Assembly (NCBI RefSeq): GCF_006715025.1
Contig: NZ_VFMK01000001.1
Location: 4,278,001-4,342,000 of the forward strand
Direction: 5' to 3'
Source of the DNA: Serratia fonticola
GTDB taxonomy: Bacteria > Pseudomonadota > Gammaproteobacteria > Enterobacterales > Enterobacteriaceae
Length of the DNA stretch: 64,000 nt
This document shows positions 6,753-15,670 of this stretch, in pieces. Below the pieces are notes generated by a model. It worked only from the letters and a program-made list of their open reading frames with translations, did no database searches and was not told the DNA's origin. How positions within the stretch are numbered: position 1 is the first letter of the stretch; the number at the start of each line of letters is the position of its first letter. Position numbers and translations under genes: made by a program.

Positions 6753-7556
6753 TTACAGACTGGCTGCGCGTTTCTTTGCCTGCTTGGCCGCATCGCTGGT
6801 CGGGTATTGTTTGATCACCTGCTGGTAAACGGCTTTGGCTTTATCCACCTGCCCTTTTTCCTGCATGATCACCCCAACCTTATACATTGCGTCCGGCGCC
6901 TTGGGTGATTTTGGATAATTCTTTACCACCACCGCATAATAGTATGCCGCATCCTCTTTCTTACCTTTGTTGTAGAACAACTGGCCCAACCAATAATTGG
7001 CATTAGGCTGGTAAGTGGATTTTGGATACTGCTTTATGAAAGCCTGAAAAGCGGAGATTGCCTGATCATACTGCTTTTTTTCCAGCGCCAGTGAAACAGC
7101 GGCATTGTAATCGCTGTTTTCGTCGCCCGTACTCGCCGCAGCGGCTGTCGCGCCCGCAGGGGCACTGCCAGCGCTGTCAGAGGAGGCAGCAGCGGCAGCA
7201 CCGCCCGTGGCTCCTGCTGCAGCACCAGCGGAATTCTGTGCGCCACCCTGGCTGAGGCTATCCATCTGCTGGTAGATCTGTTTCTGGCGTTCAACAACCT
7301 GATTCAACTGGTACTGATTCTCCTGGATCTGCCCACGGAGGGTATCGATATCACGTTGATTGTCAGAGAGTTGTTGTTGAAGCTGGTTTAAAAGCTGGCC
7401 CTGAGCATTACTGATCCGCTCAAGTGATGTGACACGGTCTTCGACCGAGCCGGAGCCGACATTACTGATTGGCGCTTGGGCAGTAGCGGCCCATGGGACC
7501 GCTACGCCAACCAGTAACGACAGACTCAACAGGTGACGTCTGAGGTTACTGTTCAT
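6753..7556 (-). CDS. cpoB: Cell division coordinator CpoB (YbgF)
   Basis: Periplasmic partner of the Tol-Pal system and of PBP1B, linking outer-membrane constriction to septal peptidoglycan synthesis. The 267-residue precursor has a signal peptide ending near ATA-Q. A trimerising coiled coil spans about residues 38-100 (EDRVTSLERISNAQGQLLNQ and following heptads), then a Gly/Ala-rich linker. Three TPR-type repeats fill about 145-267 (YNAAVSLALEKKQYDQAISAF, YWLGQLFYNKGKKEDAAYYY, YKVGVIMQEKGQVDKAKAVY). Last gene of the operon, 9 bp after pal. Confidence 0.95.
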   Translation of the reverse strand: MNSNLRRHLLSLSLLVGVAVPWAATAQAPISNVGSGSVEDRVTSLERISNAQGQLLNQLQQQLSDNQRDIDTLRGQIQENQYQLNQVVERQKQIYQQMDSLSQGGAQNSAGAAAGATGGAAAAASSDSAGSAPAGATAAAASTGDENSDYNAAVSLALEKKQYDQAISAFQAFIKQYPKSTYQPNANYWLGQLFYNKGKKEDAAYYYAVVVKNYPKSPKAPDAMYKVGVIMQEKGQVDKAKAVYQQVIKQYPTSDAAKQAKKRAASL

Positions 7557-7565
7557 GCGATTCTC

Positions 7566-8075
7566 TTAGTAAACCAGAACGGCACGACGGTTTTTAGCAT
7601 AGGCTGCTTCGTCGTGGCCCAGTACTGCTGGTTTTTCTTTACCGTAAGAAACGATAGAGATCTGGTCAGCAGAAACGCCTTTGCCTTGCAGGTACATTTT
7701 AACTGCGTTAGCACGACGCTCACCCAGAGCGATGTTGTATTCTGGCGTGCCGCGCTCATCCGCGTGACCTTCAACAGTCACTTTATAGGATGGGTTGTTA
7801 CGCAGGAAAGCAGCATGCGCATCCAGCATCTGAGCGAACTCAGAGCTGACGTCATATTTGTCCAGGCCGAAGTAAACAATGTTGTTACGTTGCAGTTCTT
7901 GCATCTGCAGACGTGCTTGTTCTTCAGAAGACAGGTTGCTGCTGCCGTTTTCTGTACCAGTGCCAGCGCCCATACCGGATTGATCGTTATTAGCGCTTTT
8001 GTTAGAACTACAAGCTGCTACAGCCAGAACTGGCAGTGCCAGCAGAAGCCCTTTCAGCACTTTGTTCAGTTGCAT
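7566..8075 (-). CDS. pal: Peptidoglycan-associated lipoprotein Pal
   Basis: Outer-membrane lipoprotein that binds peptidoglycan and TolB. The start MQLNKVLKG is preferred over an ATG nine codons upstream because AGGATC precedes it and it gives a proper lipoprotein signal, with lipobox L-A-V-A-A-C and lipidated Cys22. The remainder is an OmpA-like peptidoglycan-binding domain with VEGHADERGTPEYN, ALGERRANAVKMYL and SYGKEKPA. The product is 169 residues. It is followed by cpoB and preceded by tolB in the same operon. Confidence 0.96.
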   Translation of the reverse strand: MQLNKVLKGLLLALPVLAVAACSSNKSANNDQSGMGAGTGTENGSSNLSSEEQARLQMQELQRNNIVYFGLDKYDVSSEFAQMLDAHAAFLRNNPSYKVTVEGHADERGTPEYNIALGERRANAVKMYLQGKGVSADQISIVSYGKEKPAVLGHDEAAYAKNRRAVLVY

Positions 8076-8119
8076 TTCTTTGATCCTTTTATAGTTTGCC
8101 ATACATATTTACACATGCA

Positions 8120-9412
8120 TCACAGATACGGCGACCAGGCAGGGAATTTGACCTGTCCATCAGTTGCCGGAAGACGCGCTTTGAAACGCCCATCAGTCGA
8201 TACCAACTGCAGCACGGAGCCCATACCTTGCGTGGAGCTATAGATCACCATGGTGCCGTTCGGTGCGATACTAGGCGTTTCGTCCAGGAACGTGTCCGTT
8301 AACACTTGAACGGCTCCCGATCCGAGATCTTGTTTGGCAATGTGCTGAACCCCATTATTGGAACTCACCATCACCAAGAATTTACCGTCGGAACTCACAT
8401 CCGAGTCCTGATTCTGGGCACCTTCCCAGGTCAGACGTTGTGGAGCACCGCCGCTTGCGCTGACTTTATAAATCTGAGGGCGTCCGCCCTGGTCAGAGGT
8501 ATAAGCCAGAGATTGGCCGTCCGGGAACCAGCTAGGTTCGGTATTGTTGCTACGACCATCAGTAATCTGGCTGATCTGGCCAGATCCGAGATTCATCACA
8601 TACAGGTTCAGGCTGCCGCTTTTGGACAACGCGAACGCCAGGCGGCTGCCGTCTGGAGAGAAGGCGGGTGCGCCGTTGTGGCGTGGGAATGAGGCAACCT
8701 GACGGATAGCACCATTCGCCAGCGTCTGGATAACCAACGCTGATTGACCGCTTTCAAAGGTTACATAGGCCAGTTTGCTACCATCTGGTGACCAGGCTGG
8801 CGACATCAGAGGTTCAGGTGAACGATGCACCACGAACTGGTTGTAACCATCATAATCAGCCACGCGCAGTTCGTACGGGAATTTCCCGCCGTTGGTCTGC
8901 ACCACGTAAGCGATACGGGTACGGAATGCGCCCTTGATACCGGTCAGCTTTTCAAATACTTCATCACTGGCGGTGTGAGCAGAATAACGCAACCACTGCT
9001 TGGTCACTTTATACTGGTTCTGCGCCAGAACGGTACCTGGTGAACCTGAGGTATCTACCAGTTGGTAGGAAATCAGGTAACTGCCATCGGCACCCGGTTG
9101 AACCTGGCCAACCACCACGGCATCAATACCCAGCGCAGTCCAGGCCGCCGGCGTCACTTCAGACGCGGTGGTTGGTTGCTGCGGCATACGGGCCACATCG
9201 ATGGGGTTGAATTTGCCACTGTTACGCAAGTCTGCGCCGACAATCTGGCCAATATCTTCCGGAGGCGTGCCTGGGCCCGCCCATTTAAATGGCACCACAC
9301 CAATCGGGCGAGCAGAGTCGACCCCTTGGGTGATTTCAATGCGAACTTCCGCGTGCAACACGGATGCCCACAGTACTAAAAGACCTAGCGCTACTCGAAA
9401 TGCCTGCTTCAT
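8120..9412 (-). CDS. tolB: Tol-Pal system beta-propeller protein TolB
   Basis: Periplasmic protein that interacts with Pal and with the TolA C-terminal domain. The 430-residue precursor has a signal peptide cleaved after LHA. An N-terminal domain spans about 22-165, followed by a six-bladed propeller with repeated SPDGSKLAY / SPDGSRLAF / FPDGQSLAY / SSDGKFLVM / APNGTMVIY motifs. GGGAGATGAG precedes the ATG. It sits 194 bp after tolA, and a relic of a second tolA end lies in that gap. Confidence 0.96.
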   Translation of the reverse strand: MKQAFRVALGLLVLWASVLHAEVRIEITQGVDSARPIGVVPFKWAGPGTPPEDIGQIVGADLRNSGKFNPIDVARMPQQPTTASEVTPAAWTALGIDAVVVGQVQPGADGSYLISYQLVDTSGSPGTVLAQNQYKVTKQWLRYSAHTASDEVFEKLTGIKGAFRTRIAYVVQTNGGKFPYELRVADYDGYNQFVVHRSPEPLMSPAWSPDGSKLAYVTFESGQSALVIQTLANGAIRQVASFPRHNGAPAFSPDGSRLAFALSKSGSLNLYVMNLGSGQISQITDGRSNNTEPSWFPDGQSLAYTSDQGGRPQIYKVSASGGAPQRLTWEGAQNQDSDVSSDGKFLVMVSSNNGVQHIAKQDLGSGAVQVLTDTFLDETPSIAPNGTMVIYSSTQGMGSVLQLVSTDGRFKARLPATDGQVKFPAWSPYL

Positions 9413-9544
9413 CTCATCTCCCTTATCCAGGCGGGATGCCTGCGATAAATTAGCAGAATTTTAACAAACCAACGCAAACAAAACTACATAATCCCTGTTG
9501 GTTACCTTGTACATCCATGCGTTTAACTCGGTTTAAGACAATCA

Positions 9545-9598
9545 TTATTGAGGCTTAAATGTAAGAGGAGCATTCTTAAACACCTTATACACTGTACG
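9545..9598 (-). pseudogene. Relic of a second tolA 3' end
   Basis: Directly after the tolA stop codon, in a different frame, the minus strand reads VYKVFKNAPLTFKPQ and then TAA (9545-9547). The true tolA end reads EVYEAYKNAPIDFKPQ and then TGA. Eleven of the fifteen residues are shared, including NAP and FKPQ followed by a stop. The relic's V-F-K-N-A-P-L is closer to the E. coli TolA tail (YEVFKNAPLDFKP, recalled) than the live gene is. It has no start of its own. The simplest reading is that an incoming tolA 3' segment displaced the old one and left its last codons behind; a local duplication is the alternative. Confidence 0.75.
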
Positions 9599-9606
9599 AT
9601 AAACAA

Positions 9607-10785
9607 TCACTGAGGCTTGAAGTCAATTGGCGCATTTTTATATGCCTCGTAAACTTCCTTACTTGGCGGCTTAGGTATTTTCGCCTGTCGAGCTGCTGCT
9701 ACAGCTGCTTGACAAAGTGCTGGATCCCCCCCTTCGATTTTCGCATCGATAACGAAGCCATCTGGAGCAAGATTGATCCTCAAGGTACAGGTACGCCCCT
9801 TGTACGAGGTCCAATCGTAAAATTTATTCTTCACGGCATTCTGTATCTGGTTACCATAGCTGGCCAAATCGGCACCGCTCGCCCCTGCGGTCTTGGCATT
9901 GCCTTGACCTGCCGGTTTACCGTCACCTTTCGCTTTGGCTGCTCCGCCACCTTTCGGTGCGTTTTTGCCATCGGCCAAATCACCAAACAGGTCATTTACA
10001 TCGGCTGACTGCTTGGCGGCTTCAGCAGCCTTTTTCTTGGCCTCTGCGGCTTTCTTGGCGGCGGCGGCCTTCTCAGCAGCGGCAGCTTTTTTTGCTTCCT
10101 CTGCGGCGGCTTTCTTCTCTGCGGCCTCAGCCGCTTTCTTTTCTGCTGCAGCTGCGGCTTCTTTCTTCGCCTCTTCCGCCTGCTTTTTGGCAGCGGCGGC
10201 GGCGGCAGCTTCTTTCTTGGCTTCCGCTTCGGCTTTCTTCTGTGCGTCTGCCTGTGCCTTGGCTATTTTATCCGCCTCGGCTTTGGCTTTTGCCGCAGCC
10301 TGTTCGGCTGCTTTCTGTTGTTCTCTGGCCTTCGCTGCGGCGGCCTCTGCCGCTTTCTGCTGCTCGGCAGCCTGCTGCTGTTGCTCTGCGGCTTTCTTCT
10401 GCTGTTCAGCCTGGGCCTTGGCATCCTGCGCCGCTTTTTCCTGCGCCGCCAAACGCTCTTGCTCAAGTTCTTTCAGACGCTGCTGTTCCGCAGCCTGTTT
10501 CTGCTGCAGTTCTTCCGCCTGTTGTTCTGCCTTCTTCTGGCGTTGCTTTTCCGCACGCTGTGCATCGCTGCTTTGCTGCTGCTGGCGATTATACTGCTCC
10601 ACCACGGCACCAGGATCGACCATCACGGCCCCGACCACAGACCCCTCACCGCCGCCGCCAGCGCTCATTTCGGCGTTTTCATGCAGCGATCCCCAAATCA
10701 ACAGGGCAATCAACAGGATGTGCAGAACCACCGAAACAATAACGGCGCGGTTCAGCTTATCGTTTTGTTCAGTTGCCTTTACCAA
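9607..10785 (-). CDS. tolA: Cell envelope integrity protein TolA
   Basis: Inner-membrane protein energised by TolQR that spans the periplasm and contacts TolB and Pal; its C-terminal domain is also the docking site for group A colicins and filamentous phage. Start is TTG giving MVKATEQNDKL, aligned with the E. coli MSKATEQNDKL. The membrane helix is at about 14-34. An Ala/Lys/Glu/Gln-rich helical rod spans about 65-260, and the globular domain III starts after the Gly-rich linker, with the paired cysteines CTLRI and ALCQA. 392 residues. The 3' end has a near-copy just downstream. Confidence 0.95.
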   Translation of the reverse strand: MVKATEQNDKLNRAVIVSVVLHILLIALLIWGSLHENAEMSAGGGGEGSVVGAVMVDPGAVVEQYNRQQQQSSDAQRAEKQRQKKAEQQAEELQQKQAAEQQRLKELEQERLAAQEKAAQDAKAQAEQQKKAAEQQQQAAEQQKAAEAAAAKAREQQKAAEQAAAKAKAEADKIAKAQADAQKKAEAEAKKEAAAAAAAKKQAEEAKKEAAAAAEKKAAEAAEKKAAAEEAKKAAAAEKAAAAKKAAEAKKKAAEAAKQSADVNDLFGDLADGKNAPKGGGAAKAKGDGKPAGQGNAKTAGASGADLASYGNQIQNAVKNKFYDWTSYKGRTCTLRINLAPDGFVIDAKIEGGDPALCQAAVAAARQAKIPKPPSKEVYEAYKNAPIDFKPQ

Positions 10786-10863
10786 AATAGAGTCCCAAAA
10801 ACTGGTGCTTAAACGGGGTTCCTGCTCAATCGCGCAGGAACCGGGTTGCCTCTCACCTTACGG

Positions 10864-11292
10864 TCAGATTGGCTGTGTCATCAGCCCTACGGAAGTGACG
10901 CCCGCCTGATGAAGAATATTCAATGCCTTGATAATTTCATCATACGGGACTTCCTTTGCCCCACCGATCAAAAAGACCGTCTTCGGGTTAGCCGCCAAAC
11001 GCGACTTGGCTTCTGCCGCAACCTGCTCTGGCGGCAACAACTCCATGCGGTTGTGATCCACCACCAAGGTGTATTGACCCACGCCAGAGACTTCCAGAAT
11101 CACCGGCGGATTGTCGTCGCTCGACACCGTTTTGGAATCGGTGGCATCAGGCAAATCAACTTCAACGCTCTGAGTAATGATGGGGGCCGTTGCCATAAAA
11201 ATCAGCAACAGCACCAGCAGTACGTCCAACAGCGGAACAATGTTGATTTCCGACTTCAGCTCACGCCGGTTACGACCACGAACTTTCGCCAT
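10864..11292 (-). CDS. tolR: Colicin uptake/Tol proton channel subunit TolR
   Basis: Inner-membrane partner of TolQ, an ExbD/TolR family member whose single N-terminal helix carries the protonatable Asp used to harvest the proton motive force. Here this is the D in NIVPLLDVLLVLLLIFM (about residue 23). The periplasmic domain ends in GVTSVGLMTQP. 142 residues. TAGGAGGTAGC precedes the ATG. It lies 12 bp after tolQ and 78 bp before tolA. Confidence 0.96.
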   Translation of the reverse strand: MAKVRGRNRRELKSEINIVPLLDVLLVLLLIFMATAPIITQSVEVDLPDATDSKTVSSDDNPPVILEVSGVGQYTLVVDHNRMELLPPEQVAAEAKSRLAANPKTVFLIGGAKEVPYDEIIKALNILHQAGVTSVGLMTQPI

Positions 11293-11304
11293 GCTACCTC
11301 CTAC

Positions 11305-11988
11305 TTATTTGCTGTCGCTGGAGAAGGCCTGGCGATGCAGAATAGCGGTAAACTCTTCCATGAAGTTGTCGTAATTCTGCTCAAGCTTGTTAACCCGCTG
11401 GTTAAGGCGGTTATAAGCCATAACGGCAGGGATCGCGGCAAAAAGACCGATCGCGGTGGCGATCAACGCTTCGGCGATACCCGGTGCTACCATCTGCAGT
11501 GTGGCTTGTTTGACTGCGCCCAAAGCGATAAAGGCGTGCATAATCCCCCACACCGTACCAAACAGGCCGATATACGGGCTGATGGAACCCACGGTGCCGA
11601 GGAAAGGAATATGGGTTTCCAGCGTTTCCAGCTCACGGTTCATTGAAATGCGCATCGCACGGGATGCCCCTTCAATGACCGACTCCGGCGCATGGCTGTT
11701 AGCACGGTGCAGACGGGCAAACTCTTTAAAACCGGAATGGAAAATTTGCTCAGACCCCGTCAGGCTATCGCGACGCGCCTGGCTTTCCTGATATAGACGG
11801 GAAAGCTCAATGCCAGACCAGAATTTGTCTTCGAAGGCTTCGGCGTCGCGCGTTGCCGCATTCAGAATGCGGGTGCGCTGAATGATGATCGCCCAAGACG
11901 CAACTGAAAAGCATATCAGAATCAACATGATAAGCTTAACCAGCAGGCTCGCCTTCAAGAATAAATCTAGGATGTTCATGTCAGTCAC
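11305..11988 (-). CDS. tolQ: Tol-Pal system proton channel subunit TolQ
   Basis: Three-helix inner-membrane protein (ExbB/TolQ family) forming the pentameric stator around TolR. The 227-residue sequence starts MTDMNILDLFLKASLLVKL and keeps the family core PFLGTVGSISPYIGLFGTVW and EALIATAIGLFAAIPAVMAY, the helices that line the TolR channel. Its start overlaps the ybgC stop by 4 bp, indicating translational coupling. Confidence 0.97.
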   Translation of the reverse strand: MTDMNILDLFLKASLLVKLIMLILICFSVASWAIIIQRTRILNAATRDAEAFEDKFWSGIELSRLYQESQARRDSLTGSEQIFHSGFKEFARLHRANSHAPESVIEGASRAMRISMNRELETLETHIPFLGTVGSISPYIGLFGTVWGIMHAFIALGAVKQATLQMVAPGIAEALIATAIGLFAAIPAVMAYNRLNQRVNKLEQNYDNFMEEFTAILHRQAFSSDSK

Positions 11989-12389
11989 TGCTTAAACTCC
12001 GCGACAATAGACTTAGGAAGCGCTATCGGCTTCATTTGGTGTGGATCAATGCATGCAATCAATACATCGGCCTGACTCAAGAGAGTTCCGTCAGAATTAA
12101 CAATGCGTTGAGCAAACGTGAGAGAAGCCCCGCGTATTGAAGTGATCTTGGTCCGCACTTCCAGCATGTCGTCAAGACGAGCAGGCAGCAGATAATCCAC
12201 CGTCATACGCCGGACAGCGAAAGCGACATGTTCACTGAGCAGCTGCTGTTGATGAAAGTTATGTTGACGCAGCATCTCTGTGCGCGCTCTTTCATAAAAG
12301 GCGACATAGCGGGCATGGTAAACCACCCCACCGGCATCGGTATCTTCGTAGTAGACGCGTACCGGCCATCGAAACAACGTATTACTCAC
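11985..12389 (-). CDS. ybgC: Acyl-CoA thioesterase YbgC, hot-dog fold
   Basis: First gene of the tol-pal operon. 4-hydroxybenzoyl-CoA-thioesterase-type hot-dog enzyme that hydrolyses acyl-CoA/acyl-ACP and is linked to phospholipid handling. I start it at GTG (12387-12389), which follows GGGAAG and gives the 134 residues usual for the family (M/V-S-N-T-L-F-R-W-P-V-R-V-Y-Y-E); a TTG five codons upstream is the alternative. The catalytic stretch YYEDTDAGGVVYHARY, with its Asp, is intact. Confidence 0.94.
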   Translation of the reverse strand: MSNTLFRWPVRVYYEDTDAGGVVYHARYVAFYERARTEMLRQHNFHQQQLLSEHVAFAVRRMTVDYLLPARLDDMLEVRTKITSIRGASLTFAQRIVNSDGTLLSQADVLIACIDPHQMKPIALPKSIVAEFKQ

Positions 12390-12471
12390 TCTACTTCCCA
12401 GCAATGCAATTTAACGCTGCTACTATACGCAAGACAGATCGGGTTGGGAATGGGTTACTAGATGGGAATGA

Positions 12472-12500
12472 AAATAATTATGGGCCTTGACGGCCCATAA
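12472..12500 (-). terminator. Terminator of the cyd operon
   Basis: TTATGGGCC and GGCCCATAA form a 9-bp stem with a 5-nt loop, followed on the minus strand by TTATTTT. It lies between the ybgE stop and the ybgC promoter region, separating the cyd and tol operons. Confidence 0.7.
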
Positions 12501-12519
12501 CACGGGGATAGAGAACAGA

Positions 12520-12816
12520 TTATAAAGAAACGTAAAGTAATCCTGCGGCCAGGATCACAATTGCAGGTAATGGCGCGAAAAATGCACGCCAAAACATGCT
12601 GTGAGGCCGAAACCCAACGCCGTGAACAATGCCGGCACAGACCGCCCAGATCAGCAAGATGCCTTGCCAGATCTCCAGGGAGCTGGTGCGCGCAGCAAAA
12701 CGGGTCGGATCCCAGAAAATACACCCCGCCAAAATCAACGCCAGCACCAATGAAAGGGCCCGTACCGGGCCCTTGTCAGTGATAGCGTACAGCTTGTCAG
12801 AAAATGACGAACTCAT
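12520..12816 (-). CDS. ybgE: Cyd operon protein YbgE
   Basis: Small inner-membrane protein with three hydrophobic segments (about residues 20-38, 50-66 and 78-96), encoded with cytochrome bd oxidase in enterobacteria; its exact role is unknown. The ATG at 12814-12816 shares a base with the cydX stop codon (TGATG), so translation is coupled; a GTG one codon upstream is possible. 98 residues. Confidence 0.92.
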   Translation of the reverse strand: MSSSFSDKLYAITDKGPVRALSLVLALILAGCIFWDPTRFAARTSSLEIWQGILLIWAVCAGIVHGVGFRPHSMFWRAFFAPLPAIVILAAGLLYVSL

Positions 12817-12929
12817 CACTTACCGTCTTGCTGTGCTTTTGAATCTTCACTGTGCTCAAGCGCCAGTGCCGTAATGATACCAAAGGCACAGGCAAGAAGC
12901 GTTCCGAGGATCCAGGCAAAATACCACAT
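12816..12929 (-). CDS. cydX: Cytochrome bd-I oxidase small subunit CydX
   Basis: A 37-residue single-pass membrane peptide starting MWYFAWILGT and ending DSKAQQDGK. The W-Y-F-x-W-I-L-G-x-x-L-A motif is the CydX/YbgT signature. CydX stabilises the haems of the CydAB complex. It sits 17 bp after cydB with GGAGC before the ATG, and its stop overlaps the ybgE start. It is too short for most gene finders. Confidence 0.95.
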   Translation of the reverse strand: MWYFAWILGTLLACAFGIITALALEHSEDSKAQQDGK

Positions 12930-12946
12930 GGTTTAGCTCCTTTTGC

Positions 12947-14086
12947 TTAGTACAGTGAATGCTTGTTATTTTCGATGAAGTTCTTATCCAGGCGACCGAA
13001 CATTTTGTAGTACGCCCAGCAGGTGTACGCCAGAACGATAGGCACGAAGATAATAGCAACAACGGTCATCACCTGCAGCGTGAACAAGCTGGAGGTAGCA
13101 TCCCACATGGTCAGACTGACGTTAGGCACGGTGCTTGAAGGCATGACAAATGGGAACATGGTTACCCCAGCCGTCAGGATCACACAGGCAATCGTCAGTG
13201 ATGAACTCAGGAACGCCATCGCCCCTCTCTCCAAACGGGAGAACAGGATGGTGAACAATGGCAGAACAACGCCTAACGCAGGCAGTGCCCACAGGATAGG
13301 ATACTTGTTGAAGTTGATCAGCCAGGCACCCGCCTGATGAGCCACTTCTTTACGCAGTGGATTAGACTCCGCCGCCGTATCCAGTGCTGAGGTAATCACG
13401 AAGCCGTCGATGCCCTTCACCAGCCAGATACCCGCCAACAGGAAACATACCCCCATCACTAGCGCGGAAATCTGTGCTGCTGCACGTGAGCGCAGGTGAA
13501 TTTCAGCCGTGGTACGCATCTGCAGATAGGTGGCACCTTGAGTCACCAGCATGGTCAGGCTGACAATACCGGCCAGCAAGCCAAACGGGTTCAACAGTTG
13601 GAAGAAGTTACCGGTGTAGAACAGGCGCAGATATTCATCTACGTGGAACGGTACACCCTGCAACAGGTTGCCGAATGCCACGCCGAAGACCAAAGCAGGC
13701 ACAAAGCTACCGATGAAGATGCCCCAGTCCCACATATTGCGCCAGCGGCTGTTTTCCAGCTTCGAACGGTAGTCAAAACCAACCGGACGGAAGAACAACG
13801 CCGCCAACACCAGGATCATCGCCACATAGAAACCAGAGAACGCTGCGGCATACACCATCGGCCAGGCGGCAAACAGTGCGCCACCGGCGGTGATCAGCCA
13901 TACCTGGTTACCGTCCCAATGAGGAGCAACGGAGTTGATCATTATCCGGCGTTCGGTATCCGTTTTGCCAATAATACGCATCAGGATACCGACACCCATA
14001 TCGAAGCCATCGGTGACGGCGAAACCGATCAGCAGTACGCCAACCAGGAGCCACCAGATAAATCTTAGTACTTCATAATCAAACAT
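12947..14086 (-). CDS. cydB: Cytochrome bd-I ubiquinol oxidase subunit II
   Basis: Integral inner-membrane subunit of the high-affinity quinol oxidase that works under low oxygen. 379 residues with about nine helices. The start MFDYEVLRFIWWLLVGVLL and the segment VTDGFDMGVGIL are characteristic of CydB. ACAGGAGT precedes the ATG, 15 bp after cydA. Confidence 0.97.
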   Translation of the reverse strand: MFDYEVLRFIWWLLVGVLLIGFAVTDGFDMGVGILMRIIGKTDTERRIMINSVAPHWDGNQVWLITAGGALFAAWPMVYAAAFSGFYVAMILVLAALFFRPVGFDYRSKLENSRWRNMWDWGIFIGSFVPALVFGVAFGNLLQGVPFHVDEYLRLFYTGNFFQLLNPFGLLAGIVSLTMLVTQGATYLQMRTTAEIHLRSRAAAQISALVMGVCFLLAGIWLVKGIDGFVITSALDTAAESNPLRKEVAHQAGAWLINFNKYPILWALPALGVVLPLFTILFSRLERGAMAFLSSSLTIACVILTAGVTMFPFVMPSSTVPNVSLTMWDATSSLFTLQVMTVVAIIFVPIVLAYTCWAYYKMFGRLDKNFIENNKHSLY

Positions 14087-14101
14087 ATCTTGGACTCCTG
14101 T

Positions 14102-15670
14102 TTAGCGCGCTTCCTGCACGGCGGCAGTAGGTTGTTCAAAATGATAGCGGCCAGTTTTCAGGCTGCTTGGACCCAGACGTCCAAACTTGAACATCAGGTA
14201 CATTTCAGCCACCAGGAACAGGGTATACAAGCCGCAAATCAGCCCCATCGAGAACAGAATGTCGCCAGCGGTCAGCGAAGAGGTTGCGACTGCCGTTGGC
14301 AGCACCTCACCAATCGCCCAAGGTTGGCGACCATACTCTGCGACGAACCAGCCGGCTTCTACTGCGATCCAAGGCAATGGAAGGCCGTACAGCGCCGCGC
14401 GATGCAGCCATTTCTTCTCACCGATACGCCCACGCAATACGCTCCAGAACGACATACCAATGATGAACAGCATGATCACGCCACATGCCACCATGATACG
14501 GAAGGCGAAGTACAGCGGAGCTACACGAGGAATCGAGTCTTTGGTTGCCTGCTGAATTTGTGCTTCCGTTGCGTCCGTGACTTTATCGGTATAGCGCTTG
14601 AGCAACAAGCCATAACCCAGGTCTTGCTTGGTATCATTGAAGGCAGTGCGAACAGCCGGATCGGTGTTACCGCCGCGCAGTTCTTCCAGCAATTGGTAAG
14701 CCTTCATACCGTTACGGATACGGACCTGGTGTTGTGCCATCAGATCGCGCAGGCCAACAACCGGGGTATCAATAGAACGGGTAGCAATCAGACCAAGCGC
14801 CCATGGGATCTGAATGGAGAAGGAGTTCTCCATTTTTTCCTGATTAGGAATACCGAACAGGGTAAAGGCTGCCGGAGCCGGTTGGGTCTCCCATTCGGCT
14901 TCGATGGCAGCCAGTTTGGTTTTCTGCACATCACCCATTTCATAACCGGATTCATCACCCAGCACGATAACGGAAAGAATGGCAGCCATACCGAAGCTGG
15001 CAGCAATGGCGAAGGAACGTTTGGCAAAGGCGATGTCACGCCCTTTCAACAGGTAGTACGAACTGATGCCCAGAATGAACATCGCCCCGGTGGTGTAACC
15101 AGAAGCCACTGTGTGAACAAATTTCACCTGTGCTACCGGGTTAAGAACCAGTTCGGAGAAGCTGATCATTTCCATACGCATGGTTTCGAAATTGAAATCA
15201 GAGGCGATTGGGTTCTGCATCCAGCCGTTGGCAACCAGGATCCACAATGCGGACAGGTTTGAGCCGAGGGCGACAAACCAGGTAACCGTCATGTGCTGTA
15301 TCTTGCTCAGGCGATCCCAGCCAAAGAAGAACAGACCGACCAGAGTCGATTCCAGGAAGAACGCCATCAGACCTTCGATAGCCAGAGGGGCCCCGAAAAT
15401 GTCACCGACGTAATGAGAGAAGTATGACCAGTTGGTCCCGAACTGGAACTCCATGGTCAACCCGGTGGCCACACCCAGAGCAAAGTTGATTGCAAATAAC
15501 TTGCCCCAGAATTTGGTCATATCTTTATAGATTTGTTTGCCGGACAGCACATATACCGTTTCCATAATTGCCAGCAAAAACGCCATACCGAGCGTTAATG
15601 GGACAAATAGGAAGTGGTACATCGCCGTTAAAGCAAACTGTAAGCGCGACAGTTCGACAATATCAAACAT
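14102..15670 (-). CDS. cydA: Cytochrome bd-I ubiquinol oxidase subunit I
   Basis: Haem-bearing subunit that oxidises ubiquinol and reduces oxygen to water. 522 residues. His19 (in LTAMYHFLF), the axial ligand of haem b595/d, is present, as are the GYTTGAMFILG helix and the long periplasmic Q-loop with the GYEMGDVQKTK region. AAGGAGT precedes the ATG. First gene of the cydABX-ybgE operon, with a long AT-rich regulatory region upstream. Confidence 0.97.
   Translation of the reverse strand: MFDIVELSRLQFALTAMYHFLFVPLTLGMAFLLAIMETVYVLSGKQIYKDMTKFWGKLFAINFALGVATGLTMEFQFGTNWSYFSHYVGDIFGAPLAIEGLMAFFLESTLVGLFFFGWDRLSKIQHMTVTWFVALGSNLSALWILVANGWMQNPIASDFNFETMRMEMISFSELVLNPVAQVKFVHTVASGYTTGAMFILGISSYYLLKGRDIAFAKRSFAIAASFGMAAILSVIVLGDESGYEMGDVQKTKLAAIEAEWETQPAPAAFTLFGIPNQEKMENSFSIQIPWALGLIATRSIDTPVVGLRDLMAQHQVRIRNGMKAYQLLEELRGGNTDPAVRTAFNDTKQDLGYGLLLKRYTDKVTDATEAQIQQATKDSIPRVAPLYFAFRIMVACGVIMLFIIGMSFWSVLRGRIGEKKWLHRAALYGLPLPWIAVEAGWFVAEYGRQPWAIGEVLPTAVATSSLTAGDILFSMGLICGLYTLFLVAEMYLMFKFGRLGPSSLKTGRYHFEQPTAAVQEAR

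Noticed and set aside
9935..10909. 324-codon plus-strand frame rich in Ala, Ser and Cys
   Set aside because: It lies antisense to tolA; its odd composition is the complement of the Ala/Lys-rich TolA rod.
14090..15262. 390-codon plus-strand frame opposite cydA
   Set aside because: Complete overlap with a well-supported cydA on the other strand, no family features and no ribosome site of its own.
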